DNA of 64,000 nucleotides from Candidatus Sulfurimonas marisnigri (lineage in GTDB: Bacteria; Campylobacterota; Campylobacteria; Campylobacterales; Sulfurimonadaceae): NCBI RefSeq assembly GCF_015265475.1, contig NZ_CP054493.1:2108001-2172000 (forward strand), read 5' to 3'. Positions 37,116-47,415 of the stretch are shown one piece after another. The notes below the pieces were generated by a model, which ran no database searches, had not been told where the DNA came from, and worked only from the letters and a program-made list of their open reading frames with translations. Position 1 is the stretch's first letter. Each line of letters begins with the position of its first letter. The position numbers and the translations under genes were made by a program.

Positions 37116-39605
37116 TTACACCTTTTCAATCGAAGCTACTGCAAAACGGTAACCGTTTATAAGAGCCTCTGAATTTATTTTAGAATCAAATGTTGGTAGA
37201 AGTGCAATATCACCATTGATTTTATTATCACTTACGATATTAACAACAAGCTCACCACTCTCACTCTTAACTCTCACACTATCTCCTTCACTTAAATCAG
37301 ATTTGCTTAAGAACTCTTCACTCATATAGAGTCCGCCAACCTCATTAAGATTAGTAGTTTTATTTGTAAACTCTGTAAACTGCCTTACTGGATTAGCAAG
37401 ATAAACAATGGTTCCTTCAAGTTTTTCATCACTGAATTTTTCTACTGATTCATCAGAGCTTATTTTAGCACTAACATTATTCAGAACATATCCACGATGC
37501 TCAGTTCCATCATTATCGTAGTGGTTTGGTAAAGAGTCAAATTTTACGCTATTAAAACCTGATGCAACCGGAAGTGAAGCTGTATAATCAATAGTATTAT
37601 ATGCTTTAAGACCTAACTCATTTGCAATATCATTTAATGTATAACCATTGTAACCAATAGCAGGATTTGTAGGGTTTACTCTTTTGTTAACACTAGTAAG
37701 TGTTCCCTCTTGCTGATTTATTGCCGGCATATCTAAGTTACCATCTCCTAAAGCAGATAGAGTGAAATCACCTTTAGTATTGTATCCTACGCTATATGAG
37801 CCACTTGTTTCATCAAGCTCACAAATAAGTGAAACACCTAATGAATTAGTAAGAGTTGGTATCATAGTAATTTCAAAAGCACTATACTTCTCAATTAGTC
37901 CTAAAAGACGAGCAAGGTTTTTTGAGTTCGGATGAGTATAGAGATCTGGTCCAGCAATCAGAGCAAAAGAGTCTTTTTTCTTAAGATTTTTATCTAAGTC
38001 TTCTATAAACTTACTGCCAGCACTTACTATTTCTAAAAGTTTATTATCATCAACAACAACCTCTTTAGAGATTTTTTTAGGAACCATCTTTTTCTTCTCT
38101 TCTTCTACCTCTTCCTCTTCGCCTGTCTCTTCATTTTTCTTCATAACTTTTACTATTTCAGTAATTTCTTCTTTTATAGTTTCCGTAACTGTAATAGTTT
38201 TCTCCGAATGAAATGTTGCCAAATAATCAACGATAGTAGATGGAAGTTTCTCTTTATCTGCAAAAAGGTCAAGAATTAAGTATAAAACTACTTCCTCTTG
38301 AAGTGGAGCATGATTAACTGTCATAATACTTTTACCAAGACCCTCTATAATTGGATCTTTTACAGGATGAAAATATAAACCTGCACCTTTATTTACAGTC
38401 ATTGAGTTATTGAGGGCATACCTTGCATTTGGATTATCGCTCTTAAGTGCTGTACCAACAGAAATAATAAAGTTTGCATTATGAGTGGCTTCAAGGTCAT
38501 TGCCATAAAGTTTAGTACCGCTAATTTCACTATAGTTATTTAAAAATGTCTGGAATGCTTTAGCTTCACTATTTACAAGCTTAACTCCAAGTTTCTCTTT
38601 TAATTTTTGAAGTATAAAAGCCTCTTCGTTAGTTATAGTAGATGTAAACTCAATAGTATCAGCTTTTTTGAAAGCTTCAACTGCATTTGCAAATGCTGCT
38701 TCATCTTTAGCTTCAACTCTGTTTTGATAGTCAAATCCATATCTTCCTGCACCACAAAGCGAAACATAGTTCCACTCATTCATAACACGATAAATTTTAT
38801 CTTCATCATTATCAATACTAGTGTGCTTAACATCATAAGTTATTTGACAGCCAGCAGAACAGTGTCCACATGTAGCAGGAATTTGATTTAACTCCCAAGC
38901 ATTAGATTGATACATAAAATGAGTATCCACTAAAGCACCAACTGGACAAACTGCAGCACACTCACCACAAGATGTACAATCAAGCATCTCTTCGCCACTT
39001 GTTAATCCAATAACAGATTTATTAAGCTTATTCCACATAGCATAAGCATCTTTTGGCATACTCTCTTTGTACTCCACATTCAATGGATCTGCACCGCGAG
39101 CTACAGTTTTAAGTGAATTATCCCCTATCATATCTTTACATGCCGTAACACATCTCTCACAGACTATACATAAGCCCGGATCGTAATGTAAATGGCCCCA
39201 GTCTTTAGAACTTCTATCTACATCTTTAACTGTATAGCTTTGAGAATCTACTCCCATATCTAAAGTATAATTTTGTAATTCACACTCACCTGACTGATCA
39301 CAAACACCACATTGAAGAGGATGATTTACATCGTAAACTTCCATAATTGCACGGCGCTCTTTTTCGATACTTTCTGTCGAAGTTGTAATATTCATCCCAT
39401 CTTTAGACTTAGCATTACAAGCATAAACTTGCTTACCATCAGCCTCTACTAAACATATACGACAAGCTAATGTTGGACTACATCTTGTTAAATAACATAT
39501 TGCCGGTATAAAGATATTATTTGCTCGAGCAGCACTAAGTATATACTCACCCTCTTGCGTTTGAATATCTTTACCATCAATGTTTATAGTAATATTTTCG
39601 CTCAT
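37116..39605 (-). CDS. nuoG: NuoG-like iron-sulphur subunit, second of two (cluster 2)
   Basis: An 829-aa protein. The [2Fe-2S] ligands are C37, C48, C51 and C63, HPLQCGVCDQSGEC is the His-ligated [4Fe-4S] site, CIVCERCVTAC and CTSCGECAAVCPVGAL give two ferredoxin-type clusters, and CGHCSAGC plus a later Cys is an N7-type site. A molybdopterin-oxidoreductase-like C-terminal half follows, presumably without cofactor. A lysine/glutamate-rich insertion (VMKKNEETGEEEEVEEEKKK) sits near residue 490. It overlaps the preceding nuoG by four bases and shares its whole domain layout, so the two are paralogues, both apparently intact. Confidence 0.93.
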   Translation of the reverse strand: MSENITINIDGKDIQTQEGEYILSAARANNIFIPAICYLTRCSPTLACRICLVEADGKQVYACNAKSKDGMNITTSTESIEKERRAIMEVYDVNHPLQCGVCDQSGECELQNYTLDMGVDSQSYTVKDVDRSSKDWGHLHYDPGLCIVCERCVTACKDMIGDNSLKTVARGADPLNVEYKESMPKDAYAMWNKLNKSVIGLTSGEEMLDCTSCGECAAVCPVGALVDTHFMYQSNAWELNQIPATCGHCSAGCQITYDVKHTSIDNDEDKIYRVMNEWNYVSLCGAGRYGFDYQNRVEAKDEAAFANAVEAFKKADTIEFTSTITNEEAFILQKLKEKLGVKLVNSEAKAFQTFLNNYSEISGTKLYGNDLEATHNANFIISVGTALKSDNPNARYALNNSMTVNKGAGLYFHPVKDPIIEGLGKSIMTVNHAPLQEEVVLYLILDLFADKEKLPSTIVDYLATFHSEKTITVTETIKEEITEIVKVMKKNEETGEEEEVEEEKKKMVPKKISKEVVVDDNKLLEIVSAGSKFIEDLDKNLKKKDSFALIAGPDLYTHPNSKNLARLLGLIEKYSAFEITMIPTLTNSLGVSLICELDETSGSYSVGYNTKGDFTLSALGDGNLDMPAINQQEGTLTSVNKRVNPTNPAIGYNGYTLNDIANELGLKAYNTIDYTASLPVASGFNSVKFDSLPNHYDNDGTEHRGYVLNNVSAKISSDESVEKFSDEKLEGTIVYLANPVRQFTEFTNKTTNLNEVGGLYMSEEFLSKSDLSEGDSVRVKSESGELVVNIVSDNKINGDIALLPTFDSKINSEALINGYRFAVASIEKV

Positions 39606-41842
39606 TGTGCCCTCTCTAGTTTAACTTGCTTATAGCGATACGATTCATCGTTTTGCATAGAATCAAAGTTTGGATTAAATGCCACTGTCCCTTTTAGCTT
39701 ATTACTAACTACAAAGTGTCTAGTTTGCTCTTTGCCATCAACAATAAACTTAACATCATCACCACTCTTAATCTTTGCAGCATTTGCAAACTGCTGAGAG
39801 CCTAAAAGAACTGCTTTATCCACGATTTGATGTGCCTTATCTGTAAATAGATTAAACTGAGAAATAGGATTGCAACTATAAATAACAGTTCCATTAAACT
39901 CCTTAATCTCTTCTACTTCATCCAAAGTAAAACCTATCTCTACAGGAGAGTTAGTAAGTTTATATCCACGAACCTGCTCTCCATCATTAAGATAATAGTT
40001 TTTTAGGTCATCAAATTTTGTACCGTTAAAACCTTTGCAAGAAGGCAACTTTGGTGTAAAGTCAATTGTATTTTTACAATATACTCCAAGCTCTTTTGCT
40101 ATATCACTAAGTTCATAACCATTGAATGGTAGAGCTGCATTAAGAGGAACAACTTCTTTATTGACAGTAGTGAAAGTTCCCTCTTGCTGATTTAGTGCAG
40201 GTATATCTAAATCTGCACCGCCATGTGCACTTATCACTACAGCGCCATCAGTATTGTAACCTATATCTGCTAATGACTCTTGCGTGTCAAGTTCACAAAT
40301 AAGTGATACTCCAAGAGTATTTGTATCACTTGGTACAATTACTACTCTAAAATCACTAAACCTTTCTATCATACCCGCCATTTTAGCAATATTAACAGCT
40401 TGTGGGTGATTATATAAATCAGATCCTAAAACTAGTACAGGAGATTTCTTACGAATTTTATTTTTTTCTAATAATTCAAACTCTTCTTCACCAATACTAC
40501 TCTCACCGCAAATATAACCATGGTCAATAGAGTCAAAGAAAGATTTATACTCATCTTTTGCCTTATCAGAAACGAATAACTCACAAAGCATTGCTAAAAT
40601 CCCCTCTTCAGAACCAACTTCATGTTTAAAATATTGGGTTACAATATTCTGGATAGTATCATCTTCAATTGGATGTATTGCACTAACATAGGCTTTGTTT
40701 CTTTTAACAGCTTTTGAGAGTGCAAAACGTACCATAGGGTTGTCTCTTGATATTGCACACCCTAAAGTGATTACATAATCACTCTTAGCTACATCACTTA
40801 AGTCAGCAGTATACAGAGAATTTCCACTAGCACTGCTATAAGCTTTTAAAAACTCTTGATATGCTTTTGCATCTGCATTTATCAACTTATATCCATGTGT
40901 ATTTTTAAGTTCTTGTAAAATATAAGCTTCTTCATTAGTAATCATAGATGTAAATGCAATAGATTTAGCATCCTTAAATGATTTTATAACTTTTTCGAAA
41001 GCTTTAGTATCTTTGCCTGCAACTCTGTTTTCATAGTCATAGCCAAAACGACCACCACCACAAAGTGAGTCATAATCATCTTCATTCGTAACTCTATGTA
41101 TCTCTCTATCGCCAAAAATAGAACCTATTGCGCTATCTTTAACTTCATAGTTCAAATTACACGCACTGCTACAGTGTGCACATGCTGAAGGTATTTTATC
41201 AAGCTCCCAAGCATTTGTTTTATATTTAAAATCAGAACTAGCCATTGCACCAACAGGACAGACAGAAATACATTCTCCACATTGAATACATTTTGAATAG
41301 TGATTGTCAATTTCTGATTTATATCCACCTGGCTTAATGAATAATGCTTCTGAACCAACTACCTCATTACATACGGCAGTACATTTCTCACACATAATAC
41401 ATAAACCTGGGTCATAACTAAGAACACCCCATTTTTTTTGTTTTCTTTTTTGGTCTTTTGTAGCAAAAGTCTGTTCTGCAACTTCGAATTCTAATGTTTT
41501 ATTTTGTAAATCACACTCTCCGCTCTTATCGCAAACACCACATTGAAGAGGATGGTTTACATTGTAAAGTTTCATAATATTTTGACGTTCTTTAAACAGC
41601 TCATCCGAGTCTGTTGTTATTTCAACACCTTCAATTGGGGGAGTGTTACAGCTAAGGATAAAACCATCTACCCCTTTTACTTCAACAACACACATTCTGC
41701 ATGAAGCATTAGGTGTTGTTTTTGCTAAATAACACATAGTGGGAATATAAACTCCAACTCGACGAGCCACTTGAAGTATAGACTCATCACGCCTAGCTTC
41801 AACAGAGGTACCGTTAATTTTAAAATTAATTGAATTATTCAT
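39602..41842 (-). CDS. nuoG: NuoG-like iron-sulphur subunit, first of two (cluster 2)
   Basis: A 746-aa paralogue of the next gene. The [2Fe-2S] ligands are C37, C48, C51 and C65, followed by HPLQCGVCDKSGEC, CIMCEKCTAVC, CIQCGECISVCPVGAM and the N7-type CAHCSSAC. The Mo-pterin-like half follows but lacks the Lys/Glu insertion of its partner. It lies 13 bp after the flavoprotein gene. The complex could contain both proteins, or one could serve a different electron donor; the sequence does not decide. Confidence 0.93.
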   Translation of the reverse strand: MNNSINFKINGTSVEARRDESILQVARRVGVYIPTMCYLAKTTPNASCRMCVVEVKGVDGFILSCNTPPIEGVEITTDSDELFKERQNIMKLYNVNHPLQCGVCDKSGECDLQNKTLEFEVAEQTFATKDQKRKQKKWGVLSYDPGLCIMCEKCTAVCNEVVGSEALFIKPGGYKSEIDNHYSKCIQCGECISVCPVGAMASSDFKYKTNAWELDKIPSACAHCSSACNLNYEVKDSAIGSIFGDREIHRVTNEDDYDSLCGGGRFGYDYENRVAGKDTKAFEKVIKSFKDAKSIAFTSMITNEEAYILQELKNTHGYKLINADAKAYQEFLKAYSSASGNSLYTADLSDVAKSDYVITLGCAISRDNPMVRFALSKAVKRNKAYVSAIHPIEDDTIQNIVTQYFKHEVGSEEGILAMLCELFVSDKAKDEYKSFFDSIDHGYICGESSIGEEEFELLEKNKIRKKSPVLVLGSDLYNHPQAVNIAKMAGMIERFSDFRVVIVPSDTNTLGVSLICELDTQESLADIGYNTDGAVVISAHGGADLDIPALNQQEGTFTTVNKEVVPLNAALPFNGYELSDIAKELGVYCKNTIDFTPKLPSCKGFNGTKFDDLKNYYLNDGEQVRGYKLTNSPVEIGFTLDEVEEIKEFNGTVIYSCNPISQFNLFTDKAHQIVDKAVLLGSQQFANAAKIKSGDDVKFIVDGKEQTRHFVVSNKLKGTVAFNPNFDSMQNDESYRYKQVKLERAQ

Positions 41843-41855
41843 CTACATGCACCTA

Positions 41856-43889
41856 CTATGTTGCTACCATAGCGATGTAGTAACATCGCATACAGCGTTC
41901 CGCTTCTGATATTGATTGTTCTTGTGTGAAACCATAATTCACTTCTCTATTATTATATTTTCTATCATCAACATCAACTACTTCACTTTTTTGACGTGCA
42001 ATGCCTGGCATCCATCCAGTTACTTTCTCTTTTTTATCATAAACTTTCAGTTTACTTAAATGATCTTCCATAATCTCATCGTCACTACGAGTAATTTCGC
42101 CTGTTTCTAGATACCTTGTAATAACCGATGCTCCACGCTTAGCTTGACCAACAGCATTTACAATAGTCATTGGACCATATTCGCAATCCCCAGAAGCAAA
42201 AATACCTTTACGAGATGTCATATAATCTTTGCCATTTGTTTTAATAGTAGCCCATGAAGTCTTCTCAATTTCCCACTCTTCTGGCAAGAAATCTAAATCT
42301 GCACTTTGAGATACAGCTGGTATAAGATAATCAACTTCAATTACCTCACTTGCACCTTCTGTTTTAACTAGTTGAGGACGACCACCATCTGGATCTGGAA
42401 CCAATTCAAACTTGTCAACTAAAAGAGATTTTAAAATATTATCTTCATCTCTCATCTCAGCAACAGCCGAATGGAATATAAACTCAACGCCCTCTTCTAC
42501 TGCTTCATGATACTCTTCATAGGTTGTATTACGAATAATAGTTTTCTCATCACGACGATATAACATTATAACGCGCTTAGCACCAGCACGGATAGAACAA
42601 CGAACAACGTCCATTGAAGTAAATCCACCACCAACACAAGCTACTGTCTTTCCAGTCAAGTCAACATAATCAGTATCTATTGCATATTCTATTTTTTGTT
42701 CTGGAGTTAATGTATAGCCAAATTTTTCATATAGGTTTACACGATCAAGGAAGTCTATCGCTCCCCAGTATCCAGTAATCTCTGGTCTTTCATTTGCACA
42801 ACGCACAGCTTTTGATATACGAGTACCTGAAGCAATCATAGTTGCGTCATACTCTGTTTCAAACCTACGCATGTCATCAGTAGATACTTTATGATTAATT
42901 ATAAAGTTTACACCCATATCTCTTACACACTCAATGTCTTGAAGGTATTTTTCCCATGGCATACGATATTCAGGTACACCAACCGTAACCTCTCCACCAA
43001 GAACTGGCAATTCTTCATATACATCTACTTCAACACCATCAGATGCTAAATAGTAAGCTGTTGTTAGCCCAGCAGGACCTGCACCAACGATTGCAACTTT
43101 TTTCCCCATTGGTTTCTTTTTCTTCATAGGGTGAAAAAAATCAAAACCATGATCAGTTTCATAATCAGCACCAATGCGCTTTAATTCCATTATAGCAATA
43201 GGCTCATCAAGGTTAGTTCTTCTGCATGCGTCTTCGCATGGGTGAGGGCACACACGACCACAAACATGTGCAAGTGGCATAGTTTGGCGAGTCGCTTTTA
43301 GTGAATCCCCCATCTTTAAATCTCTTACACCCTCTATGTATCCTGGAATGTCTACATGTGAAGGACAAGCGTCAGTACAAGGTGCAGTAATTTTTGCAAT
43401 GTATCCAACTTCTTCATGGTAATGTTTAGATGGTTTTTGGTTAGTAATACAATCCATAAATACATCTTCAAAATGCTTCATTAAATCAATAATAGGAGTT
43501 GGAACTGTTTTTCCAATCTCACATTTTGAAGTAATTTGCATACTTTTACCGATCTCTTTCAAGTGGTCTAAATCAGCGACAGCACCTTCACCACGAGCAA
43601 TTTTATCTAGCTGGTCATATAAAATTCGTCCACCCCATCTACCGGGCGCACATCTTCCACATGCCTCAGAATACTCTTGGTACTGTGCAGCATACTCCAT
43701 TGCTAAACGGATTACATCTACATCTGCATTGAATAGTGAAACACCATCCCAACCTATAAAGGCTTTGGAATCACGATGATCATCATATTGTGCTGGCAGA
43801 TTATAAGCTGATTCTTCCCACTCTTCTTCAGGTTTGCCAATATTATTTATAAGCTCTCCATTCCAAGTAGAAAAATATACTTTACTCAC
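41856..43889 (-). CDS. NuoF-type iron-sulphur segment fused to GltD-like FAD oxidoreductase (cluster 2)
   Basis: A 677-aa fusion in the NuoF position. Residues about 60-145 match the C-terminal [4Fe-4S] domain of NuoF (EACGRCAPGRWG, then SKCEIGKTVPTP), but the third Cys is Gly83, leaving C77, C80 and C123. The FMN/NADH domain of NuoF is missing. From residue 171 the protein is GltD/NfnB-like: CTDACPSHVDIPGYI and CGRVCPHPCEDAC ligate two [4Fe-4S] clusters, GKKVAIVGAGPAGL binds FAD, CVGGGFTSMDVVR is the NAD(P)H fold, and GIFASGDCEYGP closes the FAD site. The start is GTG at 43889, with AGGGA ahead. It probably feeds electrons from NAD(P)H or ferredoxin/flavodoxin into the NuoG pair. Confidence 0.9.
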   Translation of the reverse strand: MSKVYFSTWNGELINNIGKPEEEWEESAYNLPAQYDDHRDSKAFIGWDGVSLFNADVDVIRLAMEYAAQYQEYSEACGRCAPGRWGGRILYDQLDKIARGEGAVADLDHLKEIGKSMQITSKCEIGKTVPTPIIDLMKHFEDVFMDCITNQKPSKHYHEEVGYIAKITAPCTDACPSHVDIPGYIEGVRDLKMGDSLKATRQTMPLAHVCGRVCPHPCEDACRRTNLDEPIAIMELKRIGADYETDHGFDFFHPMKKKKPMGKKVAIVGAGPAGLTTAYYLASDGVEVDVYEELPVLGGEVTVGVPEYRMPWEKYLQDIECVRDMGVNFIINHKVSTDDMRRFETEYDATMIASGTRISKAVRCANERPEITGYWGAIDFLDRVNLYEKFGYTLTPEQKIEYAIDTDYVDLTGKTVACVGGGFTSMDVVRCSIRAGAKRVIMLYRRDEKTIIRNTTYEEYHEAVEEGVEFIFHSAVAEMRDEDNILKSLLVDKFELVPDPDGGRPQLVKTEGASEVIEVDYLIPAVSQSADLDFLPEEWEIEKTSWATIKTNGKDYMTSRKGIFASGDCEYGPMTIVNAVGQAKRGASVITRYLETGEITRSDDEIMEDHLSKLKVYDKKEKVTGWMPGIARQKSEVVDVDDRKYNNREVNYGFTQEQSISEAERCMRCYYIAMVAT

Positions 43890-43902
43890 ATTATATCCCT
43901 AA

Positions 43903-44124
43903 CTATTTTTTAACTACGATAGTCCAGTCGACTTCGTTAAACTTTAAAGAGTTCATCAACTCATAACCACATTCTTTTACTAAATCTGCTGATTTTTGCA
44001 CTGGGGTAAAATCCCCAATCTCAAATAAAAAGATTGCTACTTCGCCAGCTTTATGCTCACCAAGTATCTCTTTCATTCTAGGTTCATACTCAGTTTTCAG
44101 ATGTCTTAAATCATATCTTTTCAT
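43903..44124 (-). CDS. Small complex I-associated protein in the NuoE slot (cluster 2)
   Basis: A 73-aa protein between nuoD and the flavoprotein. It has no cysteine pattern of NuoE; a single Cys occurs near residue 52 (VKECGYELM). Charged helical sequence is followed by a short beta-like end (VDWTIVVKK). By position and size it corresponds to the small proteins Cj1575c/HP1264 that replace NuoE in Campylobacter and Helicobacter (from memory). It touches nuoD by one base. Confidence 0.82.
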   Translation of the reverse strand: MKRYDLRHLKTEYEPRMKEILGEHKAGEVAIFLFEIGDFTPVQKSADLVKECGYELMNSLKFNEVDWTIVVKK

Positions 44125-45362
44125 TATCTATCTACCTCACCAAATACAATATTTGTAGTACCAATAATAGAAACAACATCCGGAATATAGTGACCAGGTA
44201 AAAGGTCAGTTAAAATTCCTGTGTGCCAAAAAGATGGAGCACGAAGCTTCAGTCTATATGGATATGGTCCTCCTTGAGAGTTTATATAAAAACCTAATTC
44301 GCCTTTTGGTGATTCAGTTGCTACATATACCTCTCCTACAGGAGGCCTCATACCTTGTGTTACAAGCACGAAGTGTTGCATAAGCGAATAGTTTTGAGTC
44401 ATAATATCCAGCTTTGAAGCTGATATATATTTTGGAGAATGAGCCATCAATTCAGTTTGATTATCTTTAACGCATTTCTGATACATAGTGATTGTTTGTC
44501 TAAGTATCTTAGCTGACTCTCTCATCTCTTCCATATATATGCGGTATCTTGCAAAGTTATCACCTTTATCAGACCAAGGTACATTAAACTCTACTTCATC
44601 ATAAAGCTCATACGGCTCTTCTTTACGAATATCCCATGCAACACCAGAAGCTCTAAGCATTGGTCCACTACAACCCCATGAAAGCGCCATCTCCGTTGAG
44701 ACAGTTCCAACTTCTTCCATTCTCATTAACCAAATACGGTTAGTGTCAAGAAGATCCTCATAATCTTTTATATTTTGAGGTAACTTATCTAAAAATACTC
44801 TAAGTTGAGTTATAAAACTATCTTGAATATCTAAAGGAACACCACCAATACGGATAGAAGCATGCGTAAGCCTAGCTCCACAATAACCCTCGATAATATC
44901 CATTAAGTACTCTCTTTCACGGAATGCGAAAAGAAAAACTGTCATAGCTCCAATATCTAGTGCAGTAGTTGCCAGCCAAAAAAGGTGAGACATTAAACGG
45001 TTCATCTCTAAAAGCATCATACGTATTACTTTAGCACGACGAGGAACATCTAATCCTATAAGTTTTTCAACAGCAAGTGCGAATCCATAGTTATTTGAAG
45101 ATGAAGCAATATAGTCCATGCGGTCAGTCGTCGGCATAAACTCATTATAAATCATATTCTCAGCCATCTTCTCCATTCCGCGGTGAAGGTATCCAACATC
45201 TGGATGGGCTTTTACTATCTGCTCTTGTTGAAGGTGAAGCATTAAACGAAGTTGTCCATGCGCTGAAGGATGCTGAGGACCAAAGTTTAAGATCATCTCA
45301 TTATCTTCTCTATCAAAAGTGATATTTTCAAAAAACGGGTTTAATCTATTTTTTACCTGCAT
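44124..45362 (-). CDS. nuoD: Complex I subunit NuoD (cluster 2)
   Basis: A 412-aa 49-kDa subunit. [20 protein letters not shown] holds the quinone-site His region, and [28 protein letters not shown] and the C-terminal [12 protein letters not shown] match the family. The quinone-site Tyr sits within TDRMDYIA. Unlike cluster 1 it is not fused to NuoC, which lies 8 bp upstream. Confidence 0.95.
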   Translation of the reverse strand: MQVKNRLNPFFENITFDREDNEMILNFGPQHPSAHGQLRLMLHLQQEQIVKAHPDVGYLHRGMEKMAENMIYNEFMPTTDRMDYIASSSNNYGFALAVEKLIGLDVPRRAKVIRMMLLEMNRLMSHLFWLATTALDIGAMTVFLFAFREREYLMDIIEGYCGARLTHASIRIGGVPLDIQDSFITQLRVFLDKLPQNIKDYEDLLDTNRIWLMRMEEVGTVSTEMALSWGCSGPMLRASGVAWDIRKEEPYELYDEVEFNVPWSDKGDNFARYRIYMEEMRESAKILRQTITMYQKCVKDNQTELMAHSPKYISASKLDIMTQNYSLMQHFVLVTQGMRPPVGEVYVATESPKGELGFYINSQGGPYPYRLKLRAPSFWHTGILTDLLPGHYIPDVVSIIGTTNIVFGEVDR

Positions 45363-45370
45363 ATTTCCAC

Positions 45371-46177
45371 CTATCTTTGAGGGTCGTTAACAACGACCGA
45401 ATCTTTTTTATCAAATTTTTTAACCATGAAAACGCCACCATCTTCTTGATAGTTCTGTTCTGTTTTAGGTTCATTGCCAGTAACTTTAGTGCCCTTTGGT
45501 ACTTCATATCCTAATCTGGCAAATCTCTCAGAGTCATAACGATCAACGTTAGCAGTATCACGGAGTTCAGGCCCGATTTCTTCGCGTGCCTCTTTTCCAA
45601 AAATTTTATCTACTTCATACCAAGCAGCAAACTCATCACCTTGTAATGGGTATGTTTTAAGAAGTGGATTACCTTGCCAGTCGTAAGGCATAAGGATTCT
45701 TTTCATAAATGGATGACCGTTAGCTTCGATTCCAAACATATCAAACATTTCACGCTCAGACCAATCTGCACTTCTAAAAAGCTTCTCAACAGAGTTTACA
45801 GCTTCTCCATTTTCAATAAACATTTTTATACGAATACGCTTACGCTTATTCATACTTAGCATTTGGTAGAAAATCTCAAACTTATTATCTTTAGCAAGCC
45901 AATCAATAGCGCTCATCTCTGAAAGTTGAGTATACTCAAGCTCGTTTTTCATCAGTTCTAAAACTTTGTAGTTGTCTTCAGGTTTAATAAACACTACCAT
46001 TTGACCAACTTGAATATAAGAATCAAGAACGTCAAACTTCACTTTTATAGCTTCTAGGTCAGAATTGAAAACTTCGTCACTCTCAACAGTACTTTTTGGA
46101 ACTTGAGGAGAGACGTAAAATCTATCCGTATAATAAGCTTTTTTTTGTACATCATCTTTAGGTGTATATGCTCTCAT
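45371..46177 (-). CDS. nuoC: Complex I subunit NuoC (cluster 2)
   Basis: A 268-aa 30-kDa subunit. The core is [20 protein letters not shown] and [20 protein letters not shown], with an N-terminal extension of about 40 residues and a C-terminal tail of about 70 residues not found in a minimal NuoC. Its last codons precede nuoD by 8 bp, and its start overlaps nuoB by one base. Confidence 0.94.
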   Translation of the reverse strand: MRAYTPKDDVQKKAYYTDRFYVSPQVPKSTVESDEVFNSDLEAIKVKFDVLDSYIQVGQMVVFIKPEDNYKVLELMKNELEYTQLSEMSAIDWLAKDNKFEIFYQMLSMNKRKRIRIKMFIENGEAVNSVEKLFRSADWSEREMFDMFGIEANGHPFMKRILMPYDWQGNPLLKTYPLQGDEFAAWYEVDKIFGKEAREEIGPELRDTANVDRYDSERFARLGYEVPKGTKVTGNEPKTEQNYQEDGGVFMVKKFDKKDSVVVNDPQR

Positions 46178-46686
46178 TACATCAACCTTTTTGGTTTTTG
46201 CGCACGAGATGCGTGATTAGCACGGATTTTTTTCTGCAATAACATAACGCCATACTGAAGTGTTTCAGGACGAGGTGCACAACCTGGAAGATATAAATCA
46301 ACTGGGATAATTCTGTCAACACCCTGAACAGTTGAATAAGTGTTAAACATACCACCAGTATTCGCACATGAACCCATAGAAATTACCCATCTAGGCTCTG
46401 TCATTTGGTCATACAGTCTTTTAATAAACTCAGCATGCTTTTTAGTAAGAGTTCCCGCAACTATCATAACATCTGCCTGACGAGGGGATGCTCTAAAGAT
46501 TGTTCCAAAACGGTCAAAGTCATATCTTGATGCTCCTGAAGCCATCATCTCAATACCACAACAAGCAAGACCGTAAGTAAGTGCCCATAGTGAGTTTGAA
46601 CGACCCCAGTTTACAATTTTATCTATACTTGTAAGTGCTACAGGCAAGCCGCCATCTTGTGTATAATTTACTTTATGCTGTGCCAT
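46177..46686 (-). CDS. nuoB: Complex I subunit NuoB, N2 cluster (cluster 2)
   Basis: A 169-aa subunit holding cluster N2. Ligands are in [30 protein letters not shown] and [14 protein letters not shown]. The cluster 1 paralogue has an extra Cys in the middle motif (ACACSGG) where this one reads SCANTGG. It overlaps nuoA by 19 bp. Confidence 0.95.
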   Translation of the reverse strand: MAQHKVNYTQDGGLPVALTSIDKIVNWGRSNSLWALTYGLACCGIEMMASGASRYDFDRFGTIFRASPRQADVMIVAGTLTKKHAEFIKRLYDQMTEPRWVISMGSCANTGGMFNTYSTVQGVDRIIPVDLYLPGCAPRPETLQYGVMLLQKKIRANHASRAQKPKRLM

Positions 46687-47057
46687 TCAAGTGCTCCTTT
46701 TTTCCATGCATATACGAAACCAATTGTTAACAATAATATAAACATTAACATCTCAGCAAAACCAAACCAGCCAAGTAGTTTAAAGTCTACTGCCCATGGG
46801 AACATAAATACTATCTCTACATCAAAAAGTAAAAATAGAAGTGCAAACAAATAAAACTGTGGCGATATTCTATTTGGTTGTCTAGTAACCTCAGGTCCAC
46901 ACTCATATACCGATAATTTAATTTTCTCGCTATCTTTAGCCGCTAACGCACGACTCGCCAAACGAGCGATGATTGTTGTTGCTGTAAATGCACCAAATGT
47001 TACAAGAAAAAGTACAAATACCCCAAAATACGGATTTGAAGTCACTATATGCTCCAT
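46668..47057 (-). CDS. nuoA: Complex I subunit NuoA (cluster 2)
   Basis: A 129-aa, three-helix subunit and first gene of nuo2. [20 protein letters not shown] is the conserved loop, here with the usual Cys that cluster 1 lacks, and [19 protein letters not shown] is TM2. The ATG at 47057 follows AAAGGTAGG, and a TATAAA-type -10 lies about 45 bases ahead. Confidence 0.95.
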   Translation of the reverse strand: MEHIVTSNPYFGVFVLFLVTFGAFTATTIIARLASRALAAKDSEKIKLSVYECGPEVTRQPNRISPQFYLFALLFLLFDVEIVFMFPWAVDFKLLGWFGFAEMLMFILLLTIGFVYAWKKGALEWHSIK

Positions 47058-47415
47058 ATAACCTACCTTTATATTATTATTGTTTTTGCTTTTTTAATAT
47101 TTATACAAAAAACAGTTGGTTGGAGTATATCAAAAAGAGTATTAAATAAAAGAAAACGATGAAATTTACAGCGATGGTTGTTACTAAATACTACACAAAA
47201 AAATATATAAATATAGCAAATGTATATAATAGTAACATATTAAAAGATTATTTTATACTGCAACTAATAAATATGATTAAGCTACCATATATATTAATAT
47301 AAGTGATGAACAATTGCTAAAATGCCTAGGTGAACTTCTTACAACAAAAGAGAAAAATTCGTATTTTCCTCTGTATTGATGAACTTAAGTATAAGTTTTG
47401 CTTAGGTTTATAAAA
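47058..47415. other. 358-base intergenic region between the AAA ATPase end and nuo2
   Basis: Very AT-rich DNA. The end nearest nuoA carries the nuo2 promoter region. The rest shows only short reading frames with no ribosome sites, no tRNA-like folding and no strong hairpin. I see no gene in it. Confidence 0.6.
47100..47105 (-). promoter_or_regulatory. Probable -10 element of the nuo2 operon
   Basis: TATAAA on the minus strand preceded by TTTTTTG, about 43 bases before the nuoA start. No -35 consensus is seen. It is the best candidate in the gap and would drive the 15-gene nuo2 operon. Confidence 0.4.

Noticed and set aside
47058-47415. Possible small gene or RNA in the gap before nuo2
   Set aside because: No open frame with a ribosome site and no stable fold could be seen; only AT-rich sequence and the likely promoter.
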